From assembly GCA_030063045.1 (NCBI GenBank), contig JAQSEB010000005.1, forward strand, positions 1,067,001 through 1,131,000: a stretch of DNA of 64,000 bases, written 5' to 3'. Position numbers and translations under genes: made by a program. The notes below the pieces were generated by a model. It saw nothing but the letters and a program-made list of their open reading frames with translations, ran no database searches and was not told the DNA's origin. Positions 53,683 to 64,000 of the stretch are shown here, one piece after another. Source of the DNA: Pratylenchus scribneri. Lineage: Eukaryota; Nematoda; Chromadorea; Rhabditida; Pratylenchidae. Numbering within the stretch: the stretch's first letter is position 1; each line of letters opens with the position of its first letter.

Positions 53683-55512
53683 ATTTTTATTATATATTTA
53701 TTGTTTATTTAATCTTAAAATTTGAATTCCATTATGCTTTCTTTTCAATTGTTTATTTTATTCTAAATAATTATCCAATTATCTCAGAAGCATATAATTT
53801 TTGAAGTAATTCACTATATTCAATTTAATATTTTAAATAATTTTTATATGAAAATTTTTACAATTTTATTCCATTTTTATTTTCATTTTCAAACTTCATT
53901 CATACTTATTATAAAAATTTTCTTATGCATTCTTTTAAGATTTTAATTTTCTCACAAATATAACAGAATATATCAAAGTATTTTTCCGTAAAATTAATTA
54001 AATATATATTATTCACTTATTCAATATTATCAATCAATATTGTAAATAAATTTATATTTGAAAATTTATATATAAATTTATTAATTTTTTCATTTTACAA
54101 TAAAACTAAATTTCCATTTATTTTTAAATAAAATAGAAAATTTTATAAAATAAAATATTTTTTGCTACTTCAATTCTCTCAAGCACGTTGAATTTGTTTG
54201 ATTTTTGCATTTAGTACCGAACCCGATTGATAGGGCTACAGACGCTTTCGCCAGGTTTATTATTTAATAATTATAATTATTAAAATTAAACAAAATTATA
54301 ATGGGATTAAAATTATTTTTACAATTTCCATTATTATATTTATTTTTATTTTTCATTTAAATCTTAATTTTATCAAAAATTATCTAACTTACTCAAAAGT
54401 TTTCTATTTTTTAATTTATTATTCAATTTTTTCGATATATTATAAAAATTTTTATTTGAAAATTTATTTTGTTTTTTTAAATTATTATTTTAATTCCATT
54501 TAAAAAATAGAAAATTTTATTAAATTAAGTCACTTTGCGTCTGGCAAATTCTAAGTAAATTGTTAATCATATTATTTATCTATATATATATATATAAATA
54601 GTAAAGATTGGATTTAAAATTTTTAAAATTTTAATCCCTTATTATATTTATTTTCATTCTATATATTTATTATTTTTTTGATATATTAATGTTGCTTCGT
54701 CGATCACGTTTCTATTCCTAATTGACTGGATTATCGTTTAATTTATCGGCTTTTTTATTAATTATTAAATATTAATTATAATAAATTTTTCATTATATTT
54801 AAATAATTTTATAATTTATTAAAATTTTTTACAATTTTTATCTATTATTTTATTAATTTCATTTTTCATTCTTAACATTTTATGACATAACGGTTTCTTT
54901 TTAATATTATTCCATTTTATCAATATTATAAATAAATTTTTATTTAAAAATTTACTTAAAAATAATTATTTTATTGTTTTTTACAATAAAATTAATTTTT
55001 GCTGAATAAACTATCGAATTTCGCATATTATTAATTAAGTAAAACGTAAACGAACATATTATCCAAGGTCAAAATAATAGTATCGTCATTCTCATCACCA
55101 TCATTTGCACAAACATACTTTTTCATTTTATCTTTAATAAATAAGATAATTTATAAAATTAAAATATATGGCATCGACGATGAAATTTCTGTTCATATCT
55201 TGCTAGACGATTGTTCGATACTTTGACATTTTTATAAATTCTTATATATTAATTATAATTAATTTCTTTTTAATTAAATATTTTTTAATTAATTAAAATT
55301 TCTTATTATTCCATTATTATAAGTATTTTCATTCTTTCTTCTTGTTATATTAATCTCATTATACCTTCTTTTCTAATGTTAATTTTCTAATAAATAATTA
55401 TCCTTTTATCTGAAAATTTTTCAAGTTTTTAAATTTTATTTACTATTATATTAATTCATTTATTCAATTTATAGTAAATAAGTCTATATTTGAAAATTTA
55501 AAAAATTAAATT

Positions 55513-55580
55513 CTGTCGACATCTTAGCACGACGGCGTTGATTCTCTTCGTAAGTTTGACGATGTAACTCGCTATTCGTC
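55513..55580 (-). pseudogene. Exon-like segment of the array, YEENQRRR motif
   Basis: The minus strand is open over 22 codons: TNSELHRQTYEENQRRRAKM and STE. The flanks ATAATAAAC and GAATTTAATTTT show the expected positions of AG and GT, each with a substitution. Confidence 0.5.
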
Positions 55581-57949
55581 AGTTTATTATATATATTATT
55601 TATTCAATAGTATTAAATAATTTTATAATGAATTAAAATTTTTTTACATTTTTCATTTATTATTGTACATTTCTTTTTAGTAATTTAATGCAATTTAGCC
55701 ATTTATCGATAAAAAAATTAGTATTTTTTTGTTTTTTATAATAAAATTAATTTTATTTTCATATTTTATAAAATTGAAAATTTATTAAATTAATTCAATT
55801 TCGCCAACTTCTTTGGATCAATGATTAGCAAAAGTGAATTTATCTTAAATATTAATTAATTTCAATATAATTTAAATTTAATTTTTAATTTCAAATTTAT
55901 AATCTTGCACTTCCTTTATTGCAGTACGACCCATGGTGTATTTGACAAGATTTATTCACTCCATTTCCATTACAATCAAAATTTTTAATATTATATATTA
56001 CTCAATATTTTCAATTTTATCGATATTTTCATATAAATTAAATTTATATTTGAAATTTTTTTAGATTTAAATTTTTACTATTTATTCTTATTATTTTACA
56101 AAAATTATGCTTTCTTTCAAATTTTTATTTTAGTTTATTTAATCCAACTTTCACTAATTTCTTTTCTGGAATAACCTTGGCGCTTGGTCAAAGGTTTCTT
56201 TTAATTAATTTTCAGTACAATTAAATTATTTAATTCTTTAGATTTCTAATTTATTATAAATTAATCATTTTCTATATAAAAAGAATGGATTTAAAATATT
56301 TAAAATTTTAAATATTATTCAATTTTATCAATATATTAAATAGATATTTTTTAAATTTAAATTCTTCATTAGTTTTTTATTTATATTTTTATAATTTATT
56401 TTTTCATTTTAATAAAAATTCATAAAAAAAATATATCCTAAAATTTATTAATTATAGAAAATCTATTAAATTTAATTACCACTGCCACTGCCACATCAGA
56501 AGGCATTCCAAATCCAATTGGGCAAATTTATTTATAAATAAAATTTTTTTATTTTTATACTACAAATTTTTATTTTAATTTCATTTTCTATAACATAGAA
56601 AATTTTAAATTTTAGCACTATCGAGGTAAAGAATTAGTCCATTTGATTATTTTAGAGATGATAGGTTAGATTGGCTTTTAATTTAATTATTATTCCTTCT
56701 AAAAATAAATATAAAATTATATATAATGAATTTTTAAATTTATTTATTTATAATTTGATATGGATTAATTAATTTAGAGTTATAATTAACGATTTCATAA
56801 TATTTAAATAATTAAATAAAAAATTTTATCTACATTGACTTGTGTAAATAATTTGTCTAAATTTTTAAAAATAATTAATTATTATATTTAATGAATTTAT
56901 TTTAAAATTAAACATTTTTTTGTGTTAAATTTTTTTAATTATAAAATTTCAATATCTTATTGTTGTCGATCAAATTTATTTTCCAATATTGCCAAACGAT
57001 TGCAGACTTCTACATTTCCATTTCAATGATCTTCCTTTTGCCAAAAAGCTAAAATATTATTATTTATAATATTTAAATTTTTTTTACTATGTTTGTTAAA
57101 GTCTGCATCAAATAAATTGGTAGTTGACAGTTTGAAACTGTTAATAGTTGACTGTCTTGAAGAGGAAGAATTTATTTTTTTATTTGTTTATGAATTTCGA
57201 TTTCATATCATTGATAATTTTAATTTTCTGCTTATTTTTACTATATTCTATGAAATTATTTTATATATTAAAAATTATTATTTTATGGATTTTTTTCATA
57301 TTTTTAAGTCCATATTATTTTTTTAGTTATTTCGCGACATAACATAGATATTATTTTTTTCGAAGTATTATTTGAATTTATCTTTTGATTTTTATTATTT
57401 TATTTATCTTTTTGAAAATGATGATTTATTATTCAAAATTTTAACCAATGAAAAAATTTAGTTCAACAAAAGGCGATGATTATTTAATTGGAATTCATTT
57501 AAAATAATTATTTTAATTATTTTGAAAATTATGATGCTCTCACTTTCGAAATTTATTATAATATCGAAAAAATTTCTAATATTTTTTTAAATTTTTTTAA
57601 ATAAATTCAAAACTAAAAGTATTTAATATAATAATAGCTTTATGCTAGTTCTTAATTCAATTATTATATTTAATTACATTTCAAGAGACTTTGGGTTATT
57701 AAATCACACTTTACATTAATTTTTATTTCCTTTTAAAAAGTTTTATTTTTTAATACAAAATTTTAAGTAATTAATAATTATAGAACATTTGTTAAAATAA
57801 TCATTTAAATGGATTTCAAAAAAATTTATAAAATATTCCCTAGTTTTATAGAATTTATTTATTAATATTAAATTTTTTTGTTTTGTTTTATACAATAAAA
57901 TTAATTTTAATTTCATTTTTTTCAAATAGAAAATTTTAAATTAAATTAC

Positions 57950-58036
57950 GCAGTCGTTTAAAGGATCATCAAAGTAGCCTCGATATATGTCCAGGCTTTT
58001 CTACAGTTTCCTCCATTTCAAATAGCAATATACAGG
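57950..58036 (-). pseudogene. Exon-like segment of the array, sister of 58877-58964
   Basis: Ends GACTGC|GTAATTTAATTT. It shares a TTTGAAATGGAGGAAACTG start and the GACTGC end with 58877-58964, but carries a stop (LL then TGA) in the shared frame. Confidence 0.5.
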
Positions 58037-58876
58037 TTTTAAATTTTTAATATATTATTTAATTTTTCAATAAATTAAATAATTTTTTACTTGTTTATAG
58101 TAAATAATATTTTTCAATACAATTAAATAATTTAATTTTTTTGTTAATTTCTAATTTATTATTCATATTATTTATCTAATAATGATTAAGAATGGGTTTG
58201 AAATTTTTTAATCCATTATTATATTTATTTTCAATCTTTATACTTATTATTTTAATCTTATTATATATTCTTTTCAAATCGTAATTTAAATATTCAATTT
58301 TCTAAATTAATTTGCTTTATTATTCAATTTTGTTAATTATTAAATAGTTTAATTTAATTTAAACTTTTAGTAAATAATTATTTTATTCGTTCATTTATAT
58401 AAAAATTCATAGATAATTAAATTTTATTTGAAAATTTATTTATTAAATTAATTATTTTCACATACATAACTCATAATAGCGAATTAGAATGGCAATTGTC
58501 TCTGTTGTATTATTCATATTTTCCTTGAAAAATATTATAAAATTTAAATTAATTTTTCATTTAAATTAAATTATTTCATTTTTTCCTTATTTATAGTAGT
58601 TAAATAATGGATCTAAAATTTTTTAATCTATTATTAATTTTATTCATTTTCATTCTTTATCCGTATTATTTTAATCTCATTATGCCTTCTTTCTCGAATT
58701 TTAATTTTATTATTATCACATAGGGTTCCTAAAATTTAATACAATTTTGCTTTTTTTTATATTTAAATTTTATTAATAAAAATTTATTTAGAAATTTTTT
58801 TGTTTTTTTATAGTACAAATAAAATTAATTTTATTTTCATCTATTTTTTAAATAGAAAATTTTAAAATAAAATTAC

Positions 58877-58964
58877 GCAGTCGAATGGACCACCATATCA
58901 ACCTCGATAGCTCCATAGTTTTCTTCAGTTTCCTCCCTTTCAAAAAACAATATTAGAGTTTTGA
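58877..58964 (-). pseudogene. Exon-like segment of the array, TEENYGAIEVD motif
   Basis: The minus strand reads FEREETEENYGAIEVDMVVH without a stop up to GACTGC|GTAATTTTATTT. The donor GT is intact. Confidence 0.5.
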
Positions 58965-59629
58965 ATTTTTATTATATATTGATTAATTTTTCAAAACATT
59001 AAATAATTTTTTATTTATTTAGAATTCTTAAATAATGTTTTAAAATTTTTTACAATTTTAATCCATTATCATATTTATTTTCATTTTTTATTCTTATTAT
59101 TTTAATTTCATTAAATTTTCATTTCAAATATTAATTTTTTTTATTACATATCCTAAAATCTCAAAAGTATTTAATTTTTTAAAATTATTTTCATATATAT
59201 TATTCAATTTTATCAAAAAAATCATGTAAATTTATATTTTAAAATTTATTTATAAATTAATTTTTTTTGCTTTTTTAAATTAAAAGTTAATTTTAATTTC
59301 ATCTTTTTTCTAAAATAGAAAAATTATTATATCAATTTAAAGGATGACGTGAGCCGGTATATTCTACTGTCATCCGCATTTGCTGTATCCTCGTTTATAA
59401 AATTTATTATATTAATTAATTTACACAGCCATAAAATAATTTATTTTTTTGTTAATTTCTAATTTAATCATTAAACATATTATTTATCTAATAATAGTAA
59501 AGAATGGGTTTAAAATTTTTTACATTTTAATCCATTTTATTTTCATTCTTTATTCGTATTATTTTCTATAATAAAATTAATTTTAATCTCATCTTTTTCT
59601 TAAAATAGAAAATTTTTTAAATAAATTAC

Positions 59630-59694
59630 GCTCCTTTTCCAAATTACGATCTCGATCGTCGATTCGTTTTTCCGCCCGTCTGCTCTCTTCTGAT
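59630..59694 (-). pseudogene. Exon-like segment of the array with both splice sites intact
   Basis: ATAATAAAAAG|A then SEESRRAEKRIDDRDRNLEK and E, then C|GTAATTTATTT. At 65 nt it is the best single candidate for a working micro-exon. Confidence 0.55.
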
Positions 59695-60618
59695 CTTTTT
59701 ATTATATTTCAATTTTTCATAAAAATTAAATAATTTAATTTTTTTAAATTTCTTATTTATAATTATTAACATATTTTTATATATAATTAAGAATGGATTT
59801 TAAAATTTCTAAAATTTTAATTCATTATTAAATTTTTTTTCATTCTTTTTTTTTATTAATTTAATCTAATTATTTCTTCTTCTTCATGTATTAATTAAAT
59901 TAAATATTTAACACAAAAATGTCAATTTTATCAATTATTAAATGTTACTCCTTAGCAGCTACTGTGCTACTCACTTCAAGTTTCAGCATTATATATTAAA
60001 TAATTTTTAACTACAATTAAATAATTTTATAATGGATTGAAAATTTTTTACAATTTTAATCAATTTTTATATTCATTAACATTCTTTATTCTTACTTATT
60101 AGTATAGGGTCAATTTGCCTTCAATTTAGATTTTATTTCTTATTAATAATTTCCGAATAATAGCCACAATATTAATTTTTTAATAATTTGATATAATTTA
60201 ATCTTATTAATATTAAATAAATCTATATTTGATAATTTATATCAAAAATTATTATTTTTTTAAATTATATATTATTAATTTATTAATTAATTTTTCATTA
60301 CAATTAAATAATTCTATAATAGATTAAATTTTTTACAATTTTAGTCCATTACATATTAATTTCATTCTTAATTCTTATCAATTTAATTCAATTATGCTTT
60401 CATTCTAAATCTTAATTTTATTTTATTTAATTATCCTAATATTTCAAAAGAATTAAATTTTTAAATTAATTTTTTATATATTATTCAATTATTCAATATT
60501 ATCAATGTATTAAATAAATTTATATTTGAAAAATTATCTATAAATATATTTTTGAATTTTACAATATAATACATTTAAACTTCCATCATTTATCAAATAT
60601 AAAATTTTAAAAATTGCT

Positions 60619-60741
60619 TTATCGGCGCAGTTCCTCTGAATGACGTATGTCATCGGCACTCCGCTTACATCCGCGGTAAGTCCAACCGTTCTTCTGGTTT
60701 GACAAAGCATCTTCTATAAGTCCCTTTATAGCGACGCTTTT
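60619..60741 (-). pseudogene. Longest open segment of the array (40 codons)
   Basis: After the acceptor TATATAAG the minus strand runs open from KSVAIKGLIEDALSNQKN through RGCKRSADDIRHSEELRR to TAA. It contains SEELRR, matching the core of other units. CGGAT|GTAAGC inside it is a good splice donor, so it may be two segments. Confidence 0.5.
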
Positions 60742-62035
60742 CTTATATATTAATTATAATAATTTTACACTAAAATGAAATAATTTTATAATGTATTTAT
60801 TTTTTTACAATTTTTATCCATTTTTTTATTCTTTTTATTTCAACTCAATTTTATCCTTATATTTCAAGTGCTTCCAATTTTTAAATTAATTTGCTAAATA
60901 TTATTCCATTTTATCAATATATTTACTAAAATTAAATGTGAAAAATTATATACAATAAATTTCATTTTTTTACATAAAAAATTAATTTTAATTTAATCTT
61001 TTATAAAATATAAAATTTTATAAAATTAATTTTAACATAGTTCTAATATCTAATTCACTGCAATAATTAATTTTCAATATTTATTTTCATTTTATTCTTA
61101 TTAATGCAATTGCAATGCTTTTTATACTTTCTTTTCATATGTAAATTTTAATATAAATAAATAATCCAAATATGTCAAAAATATTCATATTTTTTTACAA
61201 TTTTAATTCATTATCATATTTTCATTTAATTATGCTAGAGGCCTCCTTTTCTAGATGATAATTTTATTAAAAATATTTCAAAAGTATTTAATTTTTTAAA
61301 TTATTTTTCCAAATATTATTCATTTATTCAAATTTATCAATGTATTTCTTAATTTTAATATTTTGTATTTTTTTAATGGGAAAAAATATAGGGCAAATTT
61401 ATTTTAATATATAAATTTTATAAATTAATTATGCTCTTTTCAAATATTAATTTTATTTTATTTAGTCCAACCATCCCCTACTTCCTCTTTAGATTAATCT
61501 TAGAGCTCGGATGAAGATTTCATTTTTATTTTATATTAATTAATTTTCAGTATAATTAAATAATTTAATCAGCAGCCTTTTTTGCCGCTACGCTACAAAA
61601 TCGGCATTCCACAGAATTTTTATTATAATGGATTTAAAATATTTTTACGATTTTAATCCATTATTTAATTTATTTTTATTTTTTATTCTTATTATTTTAT
61701 GGCAATTATGCTTTTTTTCAATTGATATTTTCTTATAAATAATATCCGAATATCTCTTCAATTTTTTAAAATTAATTTTATATATTATTTAATTATTTAA
61801 TTTTATCAATATATTAAATAAATTTAAATTTGAAAATTTATTTAGAAATAAATTTTTTTCGTTTTGATAATGCCTACACTCTTATTATATGGGATCATCC
61901 AGAATATGGCGCTTAAAAAGCCAATAGCTTCATCAAGAAATGGAATATAATGCATCGTATATTGTATTGTTATTTTCTTGTTTTTCATTATAAAAAATTT
62001 TTTTATAAAATAGTAAATTTATAAAATTTAATTAC

Positions 62036-62091
62036 AGGATGATGAGCGGCCTTCTTTCCTTATTAGGTTGACGCTGATGTTCATCGTCATT
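62036..62091 (-). pseudogene. Exon-like segment of the array with both splice sites intact
   Basis: TATATAATAAG|NDDEHQRQPNKERRPLII, then CCT|GTAATTAAATTT; 56 nt, no stop. Confidence 0.5.
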
Positions 62092-62996
62092 CTTATTATA
62101 TATTTATTAATTAATTTAATTAATTTTTCACTTAAATTAAATAAAATTATTTGAAAATTTATTTATTACTAAATTATTTTTTTACAATTAAAATTATTTT
62201 TAATTCCAACTTTTATAATCAATCATATTTTTATCAATATTTAATAGTTAAGAATGGATTTAAAATTTGTTAAAAATTTTAAATCAAATATTCTATTTTT
62301 TAATTTTCTTTCTTTATTTTTTTTTAAGATTTTAATGTCATATTGTTATCTTTTCAAACTTAATTCTATTATGAATAATTCTACAATATTTCCAAAGAAT
62401 TCAATTTATTAAATTAAATTGCTTTATTATTTAATTTTATCGATATATTAAATAATTAAATTTTATTTAAATTTTTCATTAGTTTTTAGGGTTAATAATT
62501 TTATTTTTCATTTACATACAAATTCATAGATATTTAAACATGCATTTAAAATTTTTTAATTTTCATTCTTTAATAAATAAAATTTTTAAAATTATTAAAT
62601 GATTCCTCCAGTTGTATATAAATCTTTCCACATATCACATTCCATTCCAACTCGACATAGCATTATGTCAAACAACTTAATTTATATATTTTCATATATT
62701 TATATTAATTACATTACTAAAATTAAATAATTTAATTTTTTGCTAATTTCTAATTTATAAATCATTAATCATTATTTATCTAAATTTCTTCATTTATTCA
62801 TTAGTTTAAATTTTAATTTCTTAATTTATTCTTCATTAATTTTTAAGGATAATAATTTTATTATCTCTTTTAAATCAACATTCATAGAAATTAAATTTAT
62901 ATTTGAAAATTTATTTCTAAATAATTGTTTATCTTTTTTTGAATTATAAATTAATTTCAATTTTTAATCTCAAAATAGAAATTTTATAAAATTAAC

Positions 62997-63051
62997 GATC
63001 ATTAATGTACATTGCGTCGATATTCCGCAGTCTGGTGACTTCTGCGGCGCT
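62997..63051 (-). pseudogene. Exon-like segment of the array with both splice sites intact
   Basis: ATATAATAAG|, then RRRSHQTAEYRRNVH followed by TAA in the charged frame; another frame reads SAAEVTRLRNIDAMYINDR through to GATC|GTTAATTTT. Confidence 0.4.
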
Positions 63052-63234
63052 CTTATTATATTTTAATTTATTATATTTATTTAATACTTTCTATTTATTA
63101 TTTTAATATTATTTTACCTTCTTTTCAATTGTAAATTTTATCATATATAACTATCCAAATAATACTTATTTTTAACTATTTTTATTAAAAAAAAAATATT
63201 TTAATTTCGCAATAAATTTAATATTTTATAATTT

Positions 63235-63570
63235 TTAGAATTTTATTTATATTTTTCATTAGGTTGCCAGGCCGCATTATTGCTATTTATACCATCTTTT
63301 AGGTTTTAAGGAGCCAAGGCAGTGGCTATTTTTTATTAATTTTAAATTTGTTTTATTTCTAAAATTTTTTATTATCTTCAAATAAAATTTAAATAATATT
63401 TATTTTTATCTATTTTTATTAAAAAATATTTTAATTTCACAATATATTTTATAATTTTTAGAATTTTATTTTATATTTTTCATTAGGTTGCCAGGCCGCA
63501 TGATTGCTATTTATACCACCTTTTAGATTTTAAGGAGCCATGGCAGTGGCTAATTTTGTATTTATTTATT
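63235..63570. repeat. Direct repeat of about 95 bp, 235 bp apart
   Basis: CATTAGGTTGCCAGGCCGCA at 63259 recurs at 63481. Each copy continues through TTGCTATTTATACCA and TTTTAAGGAGCCA to GGCAGTGGCTA. This is the least diverged pair in the array, so it is a recent duplication. Confidence 0.85.
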
Positions 63571-64000
63571 CAGAATTGAGTTGAGATAATTTTACTTGTT
63601 ATTATAAAATATATTTTTTTATTTTTATTTTTAAAAATTTTCATATTTCCATACTCAATTTTTTGGTTCACAAAATTCTTTTAACATCTGGCTTATAATT
63701 GTTTAAAATTTAATTTCTTAATTTATTTATTAGTTTAAAATTTGATTTCTTAATTTATTTATTAATTTAAATTATAATTTCTTAATTTATTCATAATAAA
63801 TAGAGTAATAATTTTCTTTCATATACACAAAAATTTATAATTATATTTTATTTTAAAATTAATTTAAAATTAATTTTTTCCTTTGTTTTTACATTATAAA
63901 TTAATTATAATTTCATTTTTAAAAAAATCATTATAAAATTAAATAACACGATATTCGAATCTTTATTTAATTTTCCAATATTATGTTCAATTTTTAAATT

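Larger units (their letters stand above)
41800..64000 (-). repeat. Diverged array of exon-plus-intron-like units, very A+T-rich
   Basis: At least three dozen copies of a backbone landmark (AATGGATTTAAAATTTTTTA, then CAATTTTAATCCATTATTAT) occur, for example near 42343, 42892, 44201, 45249, 46424, 48400, 49550, 51951, 54606, 58190, 59036, 59503, 61627 and 62254. Each is followed by TTCATTCTTTATTCTTATTA-, CCTTCTTTTCAAAT- and ATTCAATTTTATCGATATAT-like blocks, and then by AAAATAGAAAATTTTATAAA and AAATTA. At that point a GC-richer segment of roughly 45-90 bp, different in each unit, interrupts. The next unit resumes TTATTATATATTAATTAATT. On the minus strand the segment is bounded by ATAATA(AAA)AG upstream and GTAATTTAATTT downstream, like a short exon with a roughly 300-500-nt intron. 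About ten of some twenty-three boundaries I checked keep GT. Spacing is irregular and units are strongly diverged, so the array is old. Confidence 0.75.

Noticed and set aside
57093..57342. Two overlapping frames of 64 and 77 codons rich in Phe/Ile/Leu
   Set aside because: Composition is that expected from A+T-rich array backbone; no transmembrane protein family recognised and no codon-use contrast with the surroundings.
41800..64000. CRISPR-like repeat/spacer array
   Set aside because: The alternation looks similar at first sight, but the genome is eukaryotic with spliced genes, the repeats are hundreds of bases and diverged, and the inserts show coding and splice signatures.
41800..64000. 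Mitochondrial DNA or a large nuclear mitochondrial insertion
   Set aside because: The base composition would fit a nematode mitochondrion, but no mitochondrial protein, rRNA or tRNA gene is recognisable and the tandem structure is wrong.

Overview
The window looks like nuclear DNA of a nematode, most likely a plant-parasitic tylenchid (a cyst-nematode relative is a guess). The evidence is a complete alpha-spectrin gene whose spliced protein matches the Caenorhabditis SPC-1 layout almost codon for codon, nematode-style TTTCAG-like acceptors, two consecutive GC-AG introns, very short introns (40-52 nt) beside long repeat-filled ones, and very A+T-rich non-coding DNA. All gene models were built by hand from reading frame and splice phase; no alignment or transcript was available.

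Layout. 1-1059: intron of a ribosomal protein gene that starts outside the window, holding a 60-bp minisatellite. 1060-1227: last exon of rps-5 (uS7). 1449-3074: four-exon gene for the RNase P/MRP subunit Rpp29/POP4, close behind rps-5 and possibly co-transcribed. 3075-5525: spacer and 5' flank. 5526-34075: spc-1 (alpha-spectrin), 29 exons joining to 7,296 nt (2,431 residues plus stop). It carries the N-terminal tetramer-forming helix, spectrin repeats, an SH3 insert and C-terminal EF-hands. Its introns hold two large satellites and many palindromic elements, several with exact 8-bp target-site duplications. 35026-38437: an eight-exon gene with an N-terminal LOTUS/OST-HTH-like domain and a 36-nt micro-exon. 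38438-41700: gene-poor DNA with palindromic elements.

The most unusual part is about 41.8-64 kb. This is a very A+T-rich array of some three dozen or more diverged units. An A+T-rich backbone (landmark TTTTTACAATTTTAATCCA) alternates with short, GC-richer segments that differ from unit to unit. Read on the minus strand, several segments encode charged peptides with a recurring S/T-E-E-x-R-R core. Many sit between GTAATTTAATTT-like donors and ATAATAAG/ATAATAAAAAG-like acceptors. I read it as a tandemly amplified micro-exon plus intron unit, now largely decayed, since many copies have stops or lost GT/AG. A still-expressed micro-exon gene is possible. A 468-bp GC-rich hAT-like palindrome with TSD CTCATGAG has inserted into one of these segments.

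The recognised genes have housekeeping, cytoskeletal or probable germline-RNA roles. They do not form a pathway; all four are on the plus strand.
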